This document shows positions 11,442 through 22,138 of a stretch of DNA of 64,000 nucleotides, one piece after another. The position numbers and the translations under genes were made by a program. Below the pieces are notes generated by a model. The model worked only from the letters and a program-made list of their open reading frames with translations. It searched no databases and was not told the origin of the DNA. The stretch spans positions 70,142,501-70,206,500 of the forward strand of contig CM032232.1 in NCBI GenBank assembly GCA_019009955.1, read 5' to 3'. Position 1 is the first letter of the stretch. Each line of letters opens with the position of its first letter. The stretch is from Riptortus pedestris. Taxonomy: Eukaryota; Arthropoda; Insecta; Hemiptera; Alydidae.

Positions 11442-12018
11442 GTTTGTGAATGATACACGTGCACCAGGTATATAAACGGAAATGTATTAGCAACAATTTT
11501 ATTTGACCTGCTTACAGTGCAAATTGCTGGTATTTCATTCAGGAAACAAGCCATTTGTAATTATGATGATCACCGTATAAAAAAAAAAAATTATTGCATT
11601 GAGGAAGATGATAATTGGAATTTTATTTAAATAAATTGTCTTTAAAAGCATTTGATGATATATTTTGAGGATAATTAGGGTTATAAATAGACAGTATGAA
11701 TAAATTATAAAATATATATGAAACTTTAAGTGCAAGAATATTTAGGAATTGAATATTTTATACGATGCTACTGATAACAATTTAATTGCTTGTTGTTATA
11801 AAATTACAGACTGAGAAGGACGTAATCTGATTGAAAAATGCTAATCTCAGCAAATACTGATTTAAAAAAAAATAATACGTTTTGTAATACATTAAAAACA
11901 AACAAAAAAAATGTAAAAAATACACACTTTGAATGTAAAATGACAATATTCTTTTAGGCGATAAAATTATCGGGACATCTCTGTTAACATCACGTTTAAA
12001 CAAATAATTATATGGTAA
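11442..12018. other. AT-rich spacer
   Basis: Very AT-rich, with A homopolymers near 11580 and 11870-11910. The minus-strand frames here are made of AT-coded hydrophobic residues and show no motif. Confidence 0.5.
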
Positions 12019-12178
12019 ATGGGCAAGAACTATCTCATATTTATCGTATTTACTGTTTCAATGGCAGCCATTACTCGCGTTATGACCGTGTTTGGCTTGC
12101 TATTATCTCGATTTCTACATATAGTTATCACTTGTGATAACGAAAATTGTAAGACTGAGAGTTGCATCAGGCTGGCCA
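12019..12178 (+). CDS. Candidate exon, possible M13 metallopeptidase motif
   Basis: The plus frame reads through CDNENCKTESCIRLA just before a plausible splice donor, A|GTAAAG at 12179. C-x-T/S-x-x-C-I-x-x-A resembles the conserved segment that follows the membrane anchor in neprilysin-family (M13) zinc peptidases. A possible acceptor (TTTCTACATATAG) ends at 12124, which would give a 54-nt exon 12125-12178, phase 1 at both ends. Alternatively translation could start at ATG 12019 with a hydrophobic N-terminus (YLIFIVFTVSMAA). No zinc-binding HExxH or the expected PC-DFY segment is seen nearby. The match is short and could be chance or a dead fragment. Confidence 0.2.
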
Positions 12179-12322
12179 GTAAAGCTATAAAAATAAATTT
12201 ACTTTCTTTTTTAATTGTGTACTATAAACGTAAAAGTATTTAACTTCTGTAATAAAGTTTATAACTTTCGGCATTAACTACGTTTCCTGACATTAATTTG
12301 AGTTTTTTTGTTTTTTTTATAG

Positions 12323-12400
12323 GAATGTCCTTCTCGACGTCGAGAAAACATTTTCGATTTCTGACAGCTGTTAAAATGTTAAAACAAAAACCAGCAAATA
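12323..12400 (+). CDS. Candidate 78-nt internal exon
   Basis: It is bounded by a strong pyrimidine tract with ATAG ending at 12322 and by A|GTAAGT at 12401. Length is 78 nt. In phase 1, the phase set by the preceding candidate exon, it is open (reads MSFSTSRKHFRFLTAV), while the other two frames have stops. The peptide does not match the next conserved segment of M13 peptidases, so the link between the two exons rests only on splice sites and phase. Confidence 0.2.
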
Positions 12401-13062
12401 GTAAGTTTTGATTTCTTTGAAGATTACAAAATAAGTAACAGTATATGTTTGATTTAGTATTTTATAGTGATCCTTTACCTTTTAATTGAAAGAAAAATAA
12501 ATTGAAAAAATCCATTTATACAACACAAGAGAAATTTTGATAGAGTATAGTAAAGTTATAGAGTAATTTTCATTTAATGTGTAAGAAAATTATTAAAGAT
12601 TTAATTTAACACATTTAAAGATAAGTGCAAGGAGATTCCGTTTTAACGTGAATATAAATTTTAGGCAAATATCAAAAATGAGACAGTATTCAAATAGGAA
12701 CACCAAAAAGGAAGGAATATATTATTCAAAGATGTCGACCCGAAATATCCAGAAACTATGGATGTGGGTGTCTATAAGATGAAGGAACATACAATAATTA
12801 AAATAACTCCTTTTGCAGGTTGAATTAAACGTCCATAACGCAGAAGCTGTGCTAATTTATCGGATTTCCCGGATTATGTCTCAAAAATGTCGTAATTTCT
12901 AATTTAGTTTACCATTTCTCTCTCAGGACGGACGTACATAAACAATACTCGAAATTTGGGCTGGGCTTGAGATGTTTAGGGATTGATAGATTTTTGTGCA
13001 AATCACATGGGGTTTGGTTAAGGTGGAGGGGGAGGGGCCATATAGTGCAAAAATACTAATTA
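12401..13062. other. AT-rich spacer
   Basis: No further exon, repeat family member or RNA gene could be recognised. If the upstream exon pair were real, no obvious continuation was found here. Confidence 0.45.
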
Positions 13063-13617
13063 TGTTATAATATTATTGCGTAAACTACGTACAACAAAAT
13101 ATTAATCAGAGTTAATCACGTTTTTAAGAAGTACGACGTAGATGAAAGGAGCCGACCGATGGAAAGACCAGTGGCGCCCCAAGTGTCTAGACTACACCGT
13201 TTAGCCTATTCTCGGCATTCTCTTTGATGTTAGCCGCTATAAAGCCAGCCCAGCTCGTCCAGAGAGTTTAGTTTCTTCTCAGATCTCTTCTAGTGAATAA
13301 CAGTGCGTTCAGTGCAGCTTTAGTGAACAGTGAGTTCAGTACAGCTTTAGTGAACAGTGGGTTTTAGTTGCTATGTGGTAAACTATTTTATGTTAAGAAC
13401 AGTGCAGTGCCGTGTTTTTGTGATTTTCAGTGATCGTGAGTTATTGGACTGTGACGTTATCAGTGGTCACTGTGAGTATTAGTTAAGAATAGTTAACCAA
13501 GTGTGTACTGCATTGTTAAATAAATTGTGCAGTCATAAAAACTCTAAAGCTTGTGTGTTTAATTTTGCAATCCAAAAGAATTCTAATAAACAACGTTCAT
13601 TATTAATAAACGTAACA
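13063..13617 (+). mobile_element. LTR-like sequence, probable solo LTR
   Basis: Possible termini are TGTTATAATATT at 13063 and GTAACA ending at 13617, an imperfect inverted pair typical of Gypsy-type LTRs. Inside are GTAGATGAAAGGAGCCGACC, a TATAAAG box near 13241, GTTTAGTTTCTTCTCAG near 13268, repeated GTGAACAGTG words, AGTTAAGAATAGTTAACC, and two AATAAAC signals near 13585-13610. No clear target-site duplication is seen at these bounds, so the ends are approximate. No internal retroelement genes are adjacent. Confidence 0.5.
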
Positions 13618-13734
13618 ATATGTTTGCATAGCTATGCACAACAACATCAGCAATTGACGGGCAGTGTTTTATCAACATGATATCTGATGATCTATTATAT
13701 AAAAACGAACCATATTGATAGGCATTTATATAAC

Positions 13735-14092
13735 GAAATCGAGTAATTTGAAACTATATTTTAATCTATCTGTGAATCTCAAACATGGAACAGCAATAGA
13801 GGGGAGGGGGCGTTAAAGGGAGGGGAATACGAATTTTCCATGTATCTCCTTTTTTATGAGTTGAATTAAAAAATATTATAAAACTAATCTAGTTAAAATA
13901 TTGATACTCTACAATTGCCCTCTATATTTCTTCGTGAATCAAAAATTAAGAGAGTTATTCCTACTTTCTTTTTTTCAGGCTGCCACTTCCAAGCATCGGA
14001 TTTCTTTTTAGAAATAGAGAATATAAGGTGACATGAGATCCGCATTTTCTTACCAGCACGTGGGAAATCTGCTAGGTATACCAAGCCCATTT
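13735..14092 (+). mobile_element. H-element, old and diverged
   Basis: Recognisable parts are the G-rich run near 13800-13827, TATCTCC with TATGAGTTG near 13850, TAAAACTAATCTAGTTAAAA near 13880, and CACGTGGGAAATCTGCTAGG near 14055-14075. The 5' block, TA tract and terminal hairpin are not recognisable. It is much more diverged than the neighbouring copies. Confidence 0.45.
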
Positions 14093-15084
14093 TTATTTGT
14101 GTCAACTGTTTCATATTACTATGAATTAACTGTAATTATATTTCTTCTATGTCAGGCCCCCCACATGTGGCTTTATAGCGCACGAGTCAAACTGCTCCAC
14201 GTGTGCGATTGATGCGTGTCCTTTTGGGTCATGAGAGGATACGTAATTGTACATGAAATAGTAGTTATTTCAACCAAACGCAACTGCCATTTCTAGGAAC
14301 TAGGTACCATGACCGGCCCATACTCTAGTCCTGTAACTTTAGAATTATGTTTTCTGGTTGACACAGAATCATGGCCATTGGAAATTTTACGGATCGAAAA
14401 GAAATGTCCTGGGTAACGACGTACTAAGTAAATAGGAAAGGATAATTGATTTTTTAAATCTGCAATTCGTTTTTCCTGCCGTGCGTTTATGTGGATATTC
14501 ACGAATGGATTATGTATATAAACAGTTCTTATAAGGATCTCGGACTGTCACTTGGGTTTACAGAAAGTTAAACACAATCAATGAAATATTACAGATAATA
14601 CTAACTCACTTTATCACAATACTTTATCCAAAGCAGCAGAGCTAAAATGACTGATCTGAGTTACTATTTTCTGTCAAATTTTCACCATTCTTTTCAACTT
14701 TGTTGAACTCCAGTTCAACTGAGCTTTCATATTTCCTTAGAATGCCCTCTCTTTATATTAATTTTGTTCTGAGTCAAATAAGATTAACAAAATTTTCCAA
14801 TATATTTATAATAAATAATTTACTTTCTTAGAAGCCGTTTCCAAAGGACTCCAATTTTTCTAGAATTAGGAAACATGAAACAAATTTCTTACATCAGTTG
14901 TCCCGTATTTGACAACTAATTTCTAATATTGGGTGACTAATTTCATATAATGAGTTAATGTATTTTTTTGAGATTTAATTTTTTATTTAATAATAATTAC
15001 ATACATTCTATTACAAATCCTAATATCTTCCTTTTAAGGGAATTTCTTTTCTTCTTTCTCACGAAGTTTTGTTATTTTCAAACT
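14093..15084. other. Unassigned sequence
   Basis: Mixed sequence with a slightly GC-richer part at 14150-14230. A 69-codon minus frame (14293-14502) has no recognisable motif. No repeat family member or RNA gene is visible. Confidence 0.45.
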
Positions 15085-15665
15085 TTCAAAATATCTCCGT
15101 TATTATACGTCAGATTGAAAAGGTGGATAGAACCAAAATTATTGCTCATTGAATGATATATAAATGTTGTTATATGCTTACTTTAGCTATCTCGATTATT
15201 GACCGAGATATATGCATTTTTTTAGTTTTCACCATTTAGTTAACCCCCACTCCTACTTATGTTATATTAATAATAAGCTGCTATATCCTGAAGCACTTTA
15301 TTTGAAACTTAAATACCACACACATTGTTCTCTTTGAACTTTTATGTTGTGAAATAAATGCATATACGTTGTGCATATAAGAGATGAAGTTATCAATTAT
15401 TTACAGGAAAATATTTATTTGGCGTACACCATAACCGAGATTTCACCGTTTGATGCAACACTCATGTTCATAGTCGTTAATGGCTGTAAATGGACCTGAA
15501 CTGGTAGGGAGGGGGGAGGGGGGGGGGGAGGGGTAATTCGAATTTAAAATATAATGATTTTAAATCATTATGAGTCGAATCGAAAAATGTGATGGAACCA
15601 TTCTTGTTACACAATTGATGCTGGGAAATCTGCTTAGCTTAAGTAGCCCCTGAGTAACGGACTTT
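15085..15665 (+). mobile_element. Two diverged H-element fragments, B type
   Basis: The first part (15085-15380) runs from AAAATATCTCCGTTATTATACG to the B-type cassette (CCCCCACTCCTACTTATGTTA, GAAGCACTTTATTTGAA). The second (about 15450-15665) begins again at TCACCGTTTGATG, contains a very G-rich run near 15510-15533, and ends with CTGGGAAATCTGCTTAG and AACGGACTTTA. Either a tandem pair or a copy with an internal duplication is possible. Confidence 0.5.
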
Positions 15666-16143
15666 ATATCAATCAAGAGAACATCCGTTCTTATTATTTA
15701 CATAAATAATTACATTGTACCCATTTTCATTTAACTAATATTAAATAACAGTCATGATAATATATAAATCCTAGAGGCCAGAAGTGTGCCGTTCTATCCT
15801 ATTAGATTGGGTCATCATCCTTATTAACACCAGATGTCTGAAGTGTATTTTCTCCTGCTAAAAGACTAAAACACTAGCATGTCTTTCAATCACTAGCTGG
15901 TCCCACTGATTGTGGATTTAGTGAATCCATTTAGCATCAATTGGTCCGGCATTTAGAGGCTGTCAGTCTCTCCTTGAATACCACATACGGCCTGAGTGAC
16001 CAGCCAATTGAAGCCGGCGTCTCCAACACTACAAAATTTACACATGGGATGCTTATAAAACGAAACTGAATGGCTGGCTCTTTATCTATTGGGGACATGT
16101 TCAATAGAAATTGGAGTACTTGGTATAGCAACTAGTGTACTCA
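15666..16143. other. Flank of the minisatellite
   Basis: The word TTTAGCATCAATTGGT near 15931 recurs near 16324 inside the minisatellite, so this flank shares material with the array. The stretch 15900-16130 is GC-richer than most of the window. The minus frame 15937-16131 shows no known motif. Confidence 0.45.
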
Positions 16144-17012
16144 TATATGGAATGGGTAGAAACTAGGTTTTTTTTCAAAGGTATACACATTACCAAACCA
16201 GTTTCCTTGGAATGAGTAGCAACTAGGTTTTTTGAAAGGTATAGACACTACCATATACTACTTTCCTTGGAATGAGTAGCAATTAGGTTCTTTGGAAGGT
16301 ATATACACTACCAAATTACTTACTTTAGCATCAATTGGTTAACTTTCCTTGGAATGAGTAGCAACTAGGTTGTTTGGAAGGTATAGACACTACCATACTA
16401 CTTTCCTTGGAATGAGTAGCAATTAGGTTCTTTGGAAGGTATATACACTACCATACCACTTGTCCCTTGAGATGGGTAGCAACTAGGTACTTTGGAAGGT
16501 ATATACGATACCATACCACTTGTCCCTTGGAATGGGTAGCAACTAGGTTCTTTGGAAGGTATATACGCTACCATACCACTTGTCCCTTGGAATGGGTAGC
16601 AATTAGGTTCTTTGGAAGGTATATACACTACCATACCACTTGTCCCTTGAGATGGGTAGCAACTAGGTACTTTGGAAGGTATATACGCTACCATACCACT
16701 TGTCCCTTAGAATGGGTAGCAACTAGGTACTTTGGAAGGTATATACGCTACCATACCACTTGTCCCTTAGAATGGGTAGCAACTAGGTACTTTGGAAGGT
16801 ATACACGCTACCATACCACTTGTCCCTTGAGATGGGTAGCAACTAGGTACTTTGGAAGGTATATACGATACCATACCACTTGTCCCTTAGAATGGGTAGC
16901 AACTAGGTACTTTGGAAGGTATACACGCTACCATACCACTTGTCCCTTGGAATGGGTAGCAACTAGGGTCTTGGAAAGGTATACACACTATCATACCACA
17001 TGTTCCTTCCAA
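16144..17012. repeat. 60-bp minisatellite with 180-bp higher-order units
   Basis: Repeats of GGGTAGCAACTAGGTAC, TTTGGAAGGTATA and TACCATACCACTTGTCCC have a period of exactly 60 bp from about 16400 to 17000. The units further left are more diverged and interrupted by a unique piece near 16311-16343. The variant CCCTTGAGATGGG occurs at equivalent positions near 16466, 16646 and 16826, giving a 180-bp trimer repeated three times. Because 60 is divisible by 3, long frames appear on both strands (a 190-codon plus frame repeats YHTTCPLEWVATR). These have no features of a real protein and I do not call them genes. Confidence 0.9.
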
Positions 17013-17491
17013 GGGTTAATAACTATAATATATTCATGATCCCCAGCAACTATCAAACCCACTCGGATATTGGACCCGCAACTGCCATAAACACATATTC
17101 ATTGGAATGGGTAGCAACTGGCATAACCATTCCAGAGCTCTTTCGTCCTCGACGCAAATACCTACCTCCGTAGTCGTAAGGTGGATACAAAATTTCATTT
17201 TTTCTTTTTAGTGTTAATGAGTAATACCAAAAATAATATTATTACAATTTTTTCTAGTACTACGTTAAATCAGTTGAATAATGGCTGGGGCTCAATGAGT
17301 ATGGATGGTGGCAAAAATTATATATAATAGTCAAAACTTTCTATTTATATAGGAATGCTTTATTTATTCTAGAGATGAATTTGATTCATAAACTAATAAT
17401 AAGATCTGCGGTTGTTTTACTGTATTTTTTTTTACTATTTATTTGATTTTTTTTCTCTTTTTTTTTAGCTGGTGGTGAGGCTGATGCATCA
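17013..17491. other. Right flank of the minisatellite
   Basis: A lone partial unit (GGAATGGGTAGCAACTGG) lies near 17103-17121. The remainder is AT-rich with T homopolymers near 17426-17466. No gene is visible. Confidence 0.5.
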
Positions 17492-17600
17492 GGTCAATCA
17501 GAAACACTTTTTTGTGGCTCCTCAAAATGTATTTTTTTCAAGCCCTAAGCGTTGTAAAAAATAAATTGCGAAGAGCCAAAAAAAGTGTTTCTCGTTAACC
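17492..17600. mobile_element. Short palindromic MITE-like element
   Basis: Left arm GGTCAATCAGAAACACTTTT and right arm (reverse complement) GGTTAACGAGAAACACTTTT begin an inverted repeat of about 48 bp per arm, leaving only about 10 bp in the middle. The element is 109 bp and would fold into a near-complete hairpin. No clear target-site duplication is visible. A miniature inverted-repeat transposon is the simplest reading; a hairpin RNA is possible but unsupported. Confidence 0.55.
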
Positions 17601-17672
17601 TTATTATTTATTTATTTTCTTCCACGTTCTGCTACTATGGCTAATTGCGACAGGTTATCTACAGTTTACAGC

Positions 17673-17802
17673 TTTTAGCAGATTTCCCTTAAGGAAAATC
17701 AGCTATTGAGGTCGTACTCATGACGCGATTTTCGAACAATTTCTTCAAATGTCCATCGATCCTACCCAGGAGATGACGAAAATGAGGCCATATCTTTATA
17801 TA

Positions 17803-17860
<58 letters not shown>

Positions 17861-18491
17861 ACTGTTAACGCTCTAGCGGTCGTAATTCTTGTTTGATCGT
17901 TACGAAACTCGATATTTAACTGTTTTATGTAAAAAGACAGATCAAGTTCGTTAATGGCTGAAATCGGACTAGAGGGAGGGGGGGTTTAAAGGGGGGTTTT
18001 CGAAAATTCGAAATATCTCCGTTAATATGCATCGGATCGAAAACATTTATATATATTATACATTTATTCTCTATTTTGAATATTAACCGAGATATTTGCA
18101 TTTTTATGAAGTATGTGGTCGAGTATAGTTCGGGTTAGGTCGGCCATTTCCGTCGGGTAAGGTGGGAGGCTTCTTCTAACCTGTCCTTTCTAACCTTACC
18201 TTACCTTCCTTCATTACTTTGTGAGATTTATGCAAATACGTTCTGTTCATCCGCCCCCCGCCCCTTCTTTAGTTCTTGGACTACTAAAATTTGAGTTATT
18301 AAAATATAAATTATTCTTACAATTCAGAAGCCGTTTCAGTTGGGAATTTATTTTAATTAACTGAAAGATTTCTCATTACCGTTTGTATTTAATCAGGGTG
18401 GTTTTGTGTTACCAGTATGCATATTTCTCTATTGTAAAACTTCACATGGGAAATCTGCTTAGTTTACGCAGCCCCTGCGTGACGGACTTTT
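17673..18491 (+). mobile_element. H-element, full length, C-type middle
   Basis: Starts TTTTAGCAGATTTCCCTTAA and ends GACGGACTTTT, with an intact ACGCAGCCCCTGCGT hairpin near 18466-18480. The (TA)n tract spans about 17808-17857. The C-type cassette closely parallels that of the copy at 3422-4285, including the ACCAGTATGCA word near 18411. A deletion after GATCGAAAAC near 18040 removes the usual AATTGTATAGAATCAATC part. Confidence 0.8.
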
Positions 18492-18650
18492 TTCTAGCCA
18501 GGTTGGGACTAATAATTTTATTTAATGATTTCGTTTCTAAATAAATCCCTAATTAGTCAGGCGGGAGTCGAACTCGCCTCTCTAGGTTTACAAGTGAGAT
18601 TAAAGTAACTCACATGGCTAACCTTTACCACAATTGTTAAGAATTATAAA
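18492..18650 (-). mobile_element. tRNA-derived SINE, minus strand
   Basis: On the minus strand GAGTTCGACTCCC (18563-18575) matches the internal B box of RNA polymerase III promoters. TGGTAAAGGTTAGC about 50 nt upstream is a plausible A box. The stretch between them resembles a decayed tRNA. The 3' part reads AGGGATTTATTTAGAAACG and CCCAACCTGGCTAGAA and stops exactly at the end of the neighbouring H-element. The same B-box region occurs at 55925-56010, which supports a dispersed SINE family. Confidence 0.6.
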
Positions 18651-18736
18651 TGTGATTATTCATATTAACATATGTTTAGAAAACTGTATTTTGTTCTATG
18701 AAAAACAAATTCTGATGTTGGCACATTGGGCAATAG

Positions 18737-18842
18737 GAATTTATTTAGCGACAAACTCATTAAATAAAATCCTTTGTCCTACCCTGGCTAGAAAATGGTG
18801 GTAACTTGTTGATATCCCGCCTCAATTGGCCATAGTAAAAAA
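18737..18842 (+). mobile_element. SINE 3' tail in opposite orientation
   Basis: AGGAATTTATTTAGCGAC, ATTAAATAAAATCC and CCTGGCTAGAAAA parallel the tail of the SINE at 18492-18553, now on the plus strand. It continues through GGTGGTAACTTGTTG and CCCGCCTCAATTGGCC. Together the two tails form an inverted pair around about 190 bp. Confidence 0.5.
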
Positions 18843-19038
18843 AGTGGACGATAATAAATAATAATAATAAACAAAATGTTTGGTTGAGCTTCATTTAAAA
18901 TTATTTTATATACAAGTAATACGATATCTCAGGTCCAATCCATCAGAACCAAAAATGCCATAGAACATAGTTTATAGATCTTTATATGAATAACAAAAAA
19001 CGTATAAAATATTTTCACCTAATAGGAAGAAATTGTCA

Positions 19039-19161
19039 TTTTAGCAGATTTCCCTTAGGGAAATCAGCTATTGAGGTCGTACTCATGACGCGATTTTCGA
19101 AAAATGTCTTCAAATGTCCATCGATCCTACCCAGAAGACGACGAAAATGAGGTCCGTTCAA

Positions 19162-19218
<57 letters not shown>
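19039..19218 (+). mobile_element. H-element left part, split by a C-element
   Basis: Contains the 5' palindrome and 5' block through GAGGTCCGTTCAAAAC, followed by (TA)n at about 19166-19218. The right part resumes at 20485 after the inserted C-element. Together they make one plus-strand B-type H-element. Confidence 0.8.
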
Positions 19219-19225
<7 letters not shown>

Positions 19226-20483
19226 GTATCCTCTGTCTGTACATTGATTTTTTTCTCAAAATTTCACGATAACTTTTCGTTTCACATGTCATAGACACCA
19301 TAACTGCATTTTGTTTCTTTCGTGTATGTTTGTTTGTTTGTTACCTTTTCACGCATAAACGGCTAAACCAAATTTTATGAAACTTGGTATGTATATTACT
19401 TCTGACCCAACTTAAACTTTTGGCTATATTAAAATTCTCTGGAAAGAACAGGAGTGGGGGTTATAAAGGGAGGCCTGAAATTAAAAATTCCAATATTTCG
19501 TTTCCTATTGGTTTTTCGGGTAGTATGAACATAACAAAAGTTGTTGATTTTGTTATTTAGAGCAACTTTTGTTATATACACTTTTTTCGTATAACGTATT
19601 ATAAACGAGATATACGCTAAAACCTATAGCGGAAGTGAACAATTTTATTTGGGACAAAGGAACCAACCGAAATAAATAAAACTCGGTATATATATATTAG
19701 CACTAACGCTTTCATTATAACAAGCCATACCAACATTTCTAGGGACGGGCAGGAGTGGGGGTTGTAAGGGAGGCCTGAAATTAAAAGTAGCAGTATTTAG
19801 TTTTCTATTCGTTTATCGGCAAATATGAACATAACAAAAGTTGTTTATTTTGTTATTTAAAGTAACTTTTGTTATATACATTTTTTTGTATACCCAATTA
19901 TAAACGACATATACACTAAAAATTATAGCGGTAGTCAACAATTTTATTTGGCACAAAACACTCAACCGAACTAAATAAAACACTGGGTATGTGTATTAGT
20001 ACTAACGCCTTCCTTATAATAAGCCCTATTAACATTTCTAGGGACGGGCAGAAGTAGGGGTTATAAGGGAGGCCTGAAATTAAAAATAGTGATATTTCGT
20101 TTCCTATTGGGGTTTCGGCAAATATGCACATAATAAAAGTTGTTTATTTTGTTATTTAGAGAAATTTGCTCAACAATTCTTTTCAATATGAACTACCAGG
20201 TACCTCACTTGGAAAAATTAATTCAAATTATAATATATTATTATAATATTTTGTCCTTAATAACTTAAATCTATGCATAATGCACAGGAAACGGGAAATA
20301 TGACAATATGGAGTACAGTGAAGTCTTACATAAAAAATTAATTTTATTATTGTCAAATCCACAGAAACGACGGGTATTAACCCTAAAAACTGGAACTGTA
20401 AATGTCAACATATTGTGCAAAGTAAAGCCATGCCAAAAGAATACCATTACCATCCAGCCGCAAATGAATGGGTATCTGAGGTA

Positions 20484-20484
<1 letters not shown>
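19219..20484 (+). mobile_element. C-element nested in the (TA)n of an H-element
   Basis: Leader AATTGTATCCTCTGTCTG, a short (GTTT)n near 19328, CGGCTAAACCAAATTTTATG, then three ~300-bp units marked by GGAGTGGGGGTT or its variants near 19449, 19750 and 20048. It ends with GGTATCTGAGGTAG and T. The GC hairpin found in the other copies is deleted in this one. It codes for no protein. Flanking TA tracts on both sides belong to the host H-element. Confidence 0.75.
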
Positions 20485-20576
<92 letters not shown>

Positions 20577-21022
20577 TGTTTACACTCTAGCGGTCGCAAT
20601 TTTTGTTTAATCGTCACTATACTCGGTATTTAATCGTTTGATGTAAAAAGGAAGATCAAGTTCGTTCGGGAGGGGGGGTTTAGAGGGGGGATTGTCGAAA
20701 ATTCGAAATATCTCCGTTACCTTACGTAAGATCGAAAAACTGTATAGAACCAATCTTATTAAAAATTGAATTTACAATAAATATTGTTATATACATTTAT
20801 TCTCTATCTTGAATATTAACTGAGATATTTGCATTTTTCAGTAAAACCTTACTCCTGCTTATGTCAAATCAACAATATGCTGTTATATTATGAAGCACTT
20901 TATTTGAAGCCTAAATAACAAATAATGTTCTCATTGAACTTTTACGTCATGAGATAAATGCAAATACGGGACGCAAGTGGGAAATCTGCTTAGTTAACGC
21001 AGCCCCTGCGTGACGGACTTTT
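20485..21022 (+). mobile_element. H-element right part after nested C-element
   Basis: A (TA)n then (TG)n tract at about 20485-20575 leads into CTCTAGCGGTCGCAATTTTTG, the G-rich run, the B-type cassette (AATATGCTGTTATATTATGAAGCAC) and an intact 3' end with hairpin and GACGGACTTTT at 21012-21022. Confidence 0.8.
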
Positions 21023-21218
21023 CTTATTTTCACCTCGCCCTCTTAATCGATTTTCTTGAAATGGGAAGGTGCATAATTGCTCAGTACAAACTACTAAATG
21101 TGGAATTTCAATATTGTAAGTATAGTCTTTCTTAAATAATGTGAGATGTGTACAAATGCCACGCCGTAACTAGTCAAAATGTGTTGGAGAAAGATGAAAG
21201 ATAATTCCGTTGAAATAT

Positions 21219-21810
21219 AAAAGTCCGTCACGCAGGGGATGCGTAAACTAAGCAGATTTCCATTCCACAATAGAGACATTACAGAATAGAGAGCCGAACA
21301 GTTACGGGAACGGCCCGAACTAGCTCTTGACGGAAACCCACTACTAGACCCGAAGTTAGCCGATCAGAAGCTGGAAACAGAAAAATGCAAATATCTCGGT
21401 TAATATTCAAGATACAGAATAAACGTATATAACACTATTTATATTAACTTTAATTTGCAATAAGATTGATTCTATATAATTTTTCGATCCAACCTATAGT
21501 AACGGAGATATGTCGAATTTTCGAAAATCCTCCCCTCTAAACCCCCCCCCCTCCCAATGGTCCGATTTCAGCCATTAACGAACTTGATCTTTATTTTTAC
21601 ATAAAACGTTTAAATGTCGAGTTTGGTAACGATGAAACAAAACAACGCGTTAACAGACAAATATATATATATATATATATATATTTTAAACGAACCGCAT
21701 TTTCGTCATCTTTTGGGTAGGATCGATGGATATTTGAAGATATTTTTTGAAACTCACGTCATGAGTATGACCTCAATAGCTGATTTCCTTTGAGGTAAAT
21801 CTGGTAAAAA
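21219..21810 (-). mobile_element. H-element, near full length, A-type middle
   Basis: On the plus strand it starts AAAAGTCCGTCACGCAGGGG and ends at GGTAAATCTGGTAAAAA. The A-type cassette (CCGAACAGTTACGG, CGGCCCGAACTAGC) lies near 21290-21330. The C-rich run (complement of the G-rich run) is near 21541-21554. The (TA)n is short, about 21660-21684. The 5' palindrome is mutated at two places. Confidence 0.75.
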
Positions 21811-21920
21811 CTGAAAATTTAAGATATTATAATACTTCGTACAAGGCAGTTCAAAAAAACATGTTTTGAGTTTAGTTTGTTGAAATAAACCTCGTAGACT
21901 CGCCACAAAAATCGAGCACA

Positions 21921-22062
21921 TTTTAGCAGATTTCCCTTAAGGGAAATCAGCTATTGAGGTTGTACTCATGACGGAATTTTCGACATTTTTCTTCAAATGT
22001 CCATCGATCCTACCTAATAGATGACGAAAATGAGGTCCGTTCAAAACTGTATATCTATATCT

Positions 22063-22138
<76 letters not shown>

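Noticed and set aside
16144..17012. CRISPR-like direct repeat array
   Set aside because: The repeats are contiguous 60-bp units without unique spacers, and the genome is eukaryotic.
16467..17039. 190-codon repeat protein with 20-residue units (YHTTCPLEWVATR)
   Set aside because: The unit length of 60 bp keeps all frames in register, so stop-free frames arise automatically. The minus strand is also open, variation does not favour synonymous changes by eye, and there is no promoter or splice context.
18555..18640. A functional tRNA gene on the minus strand
   Set aside because: A and B boxes are recognisable, but acceptor and anticodon stems do not pair properly, the A-to-B region is decayed, and the same sequence recurs with a shared non-tRNA tail. 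This indicates a SINE.
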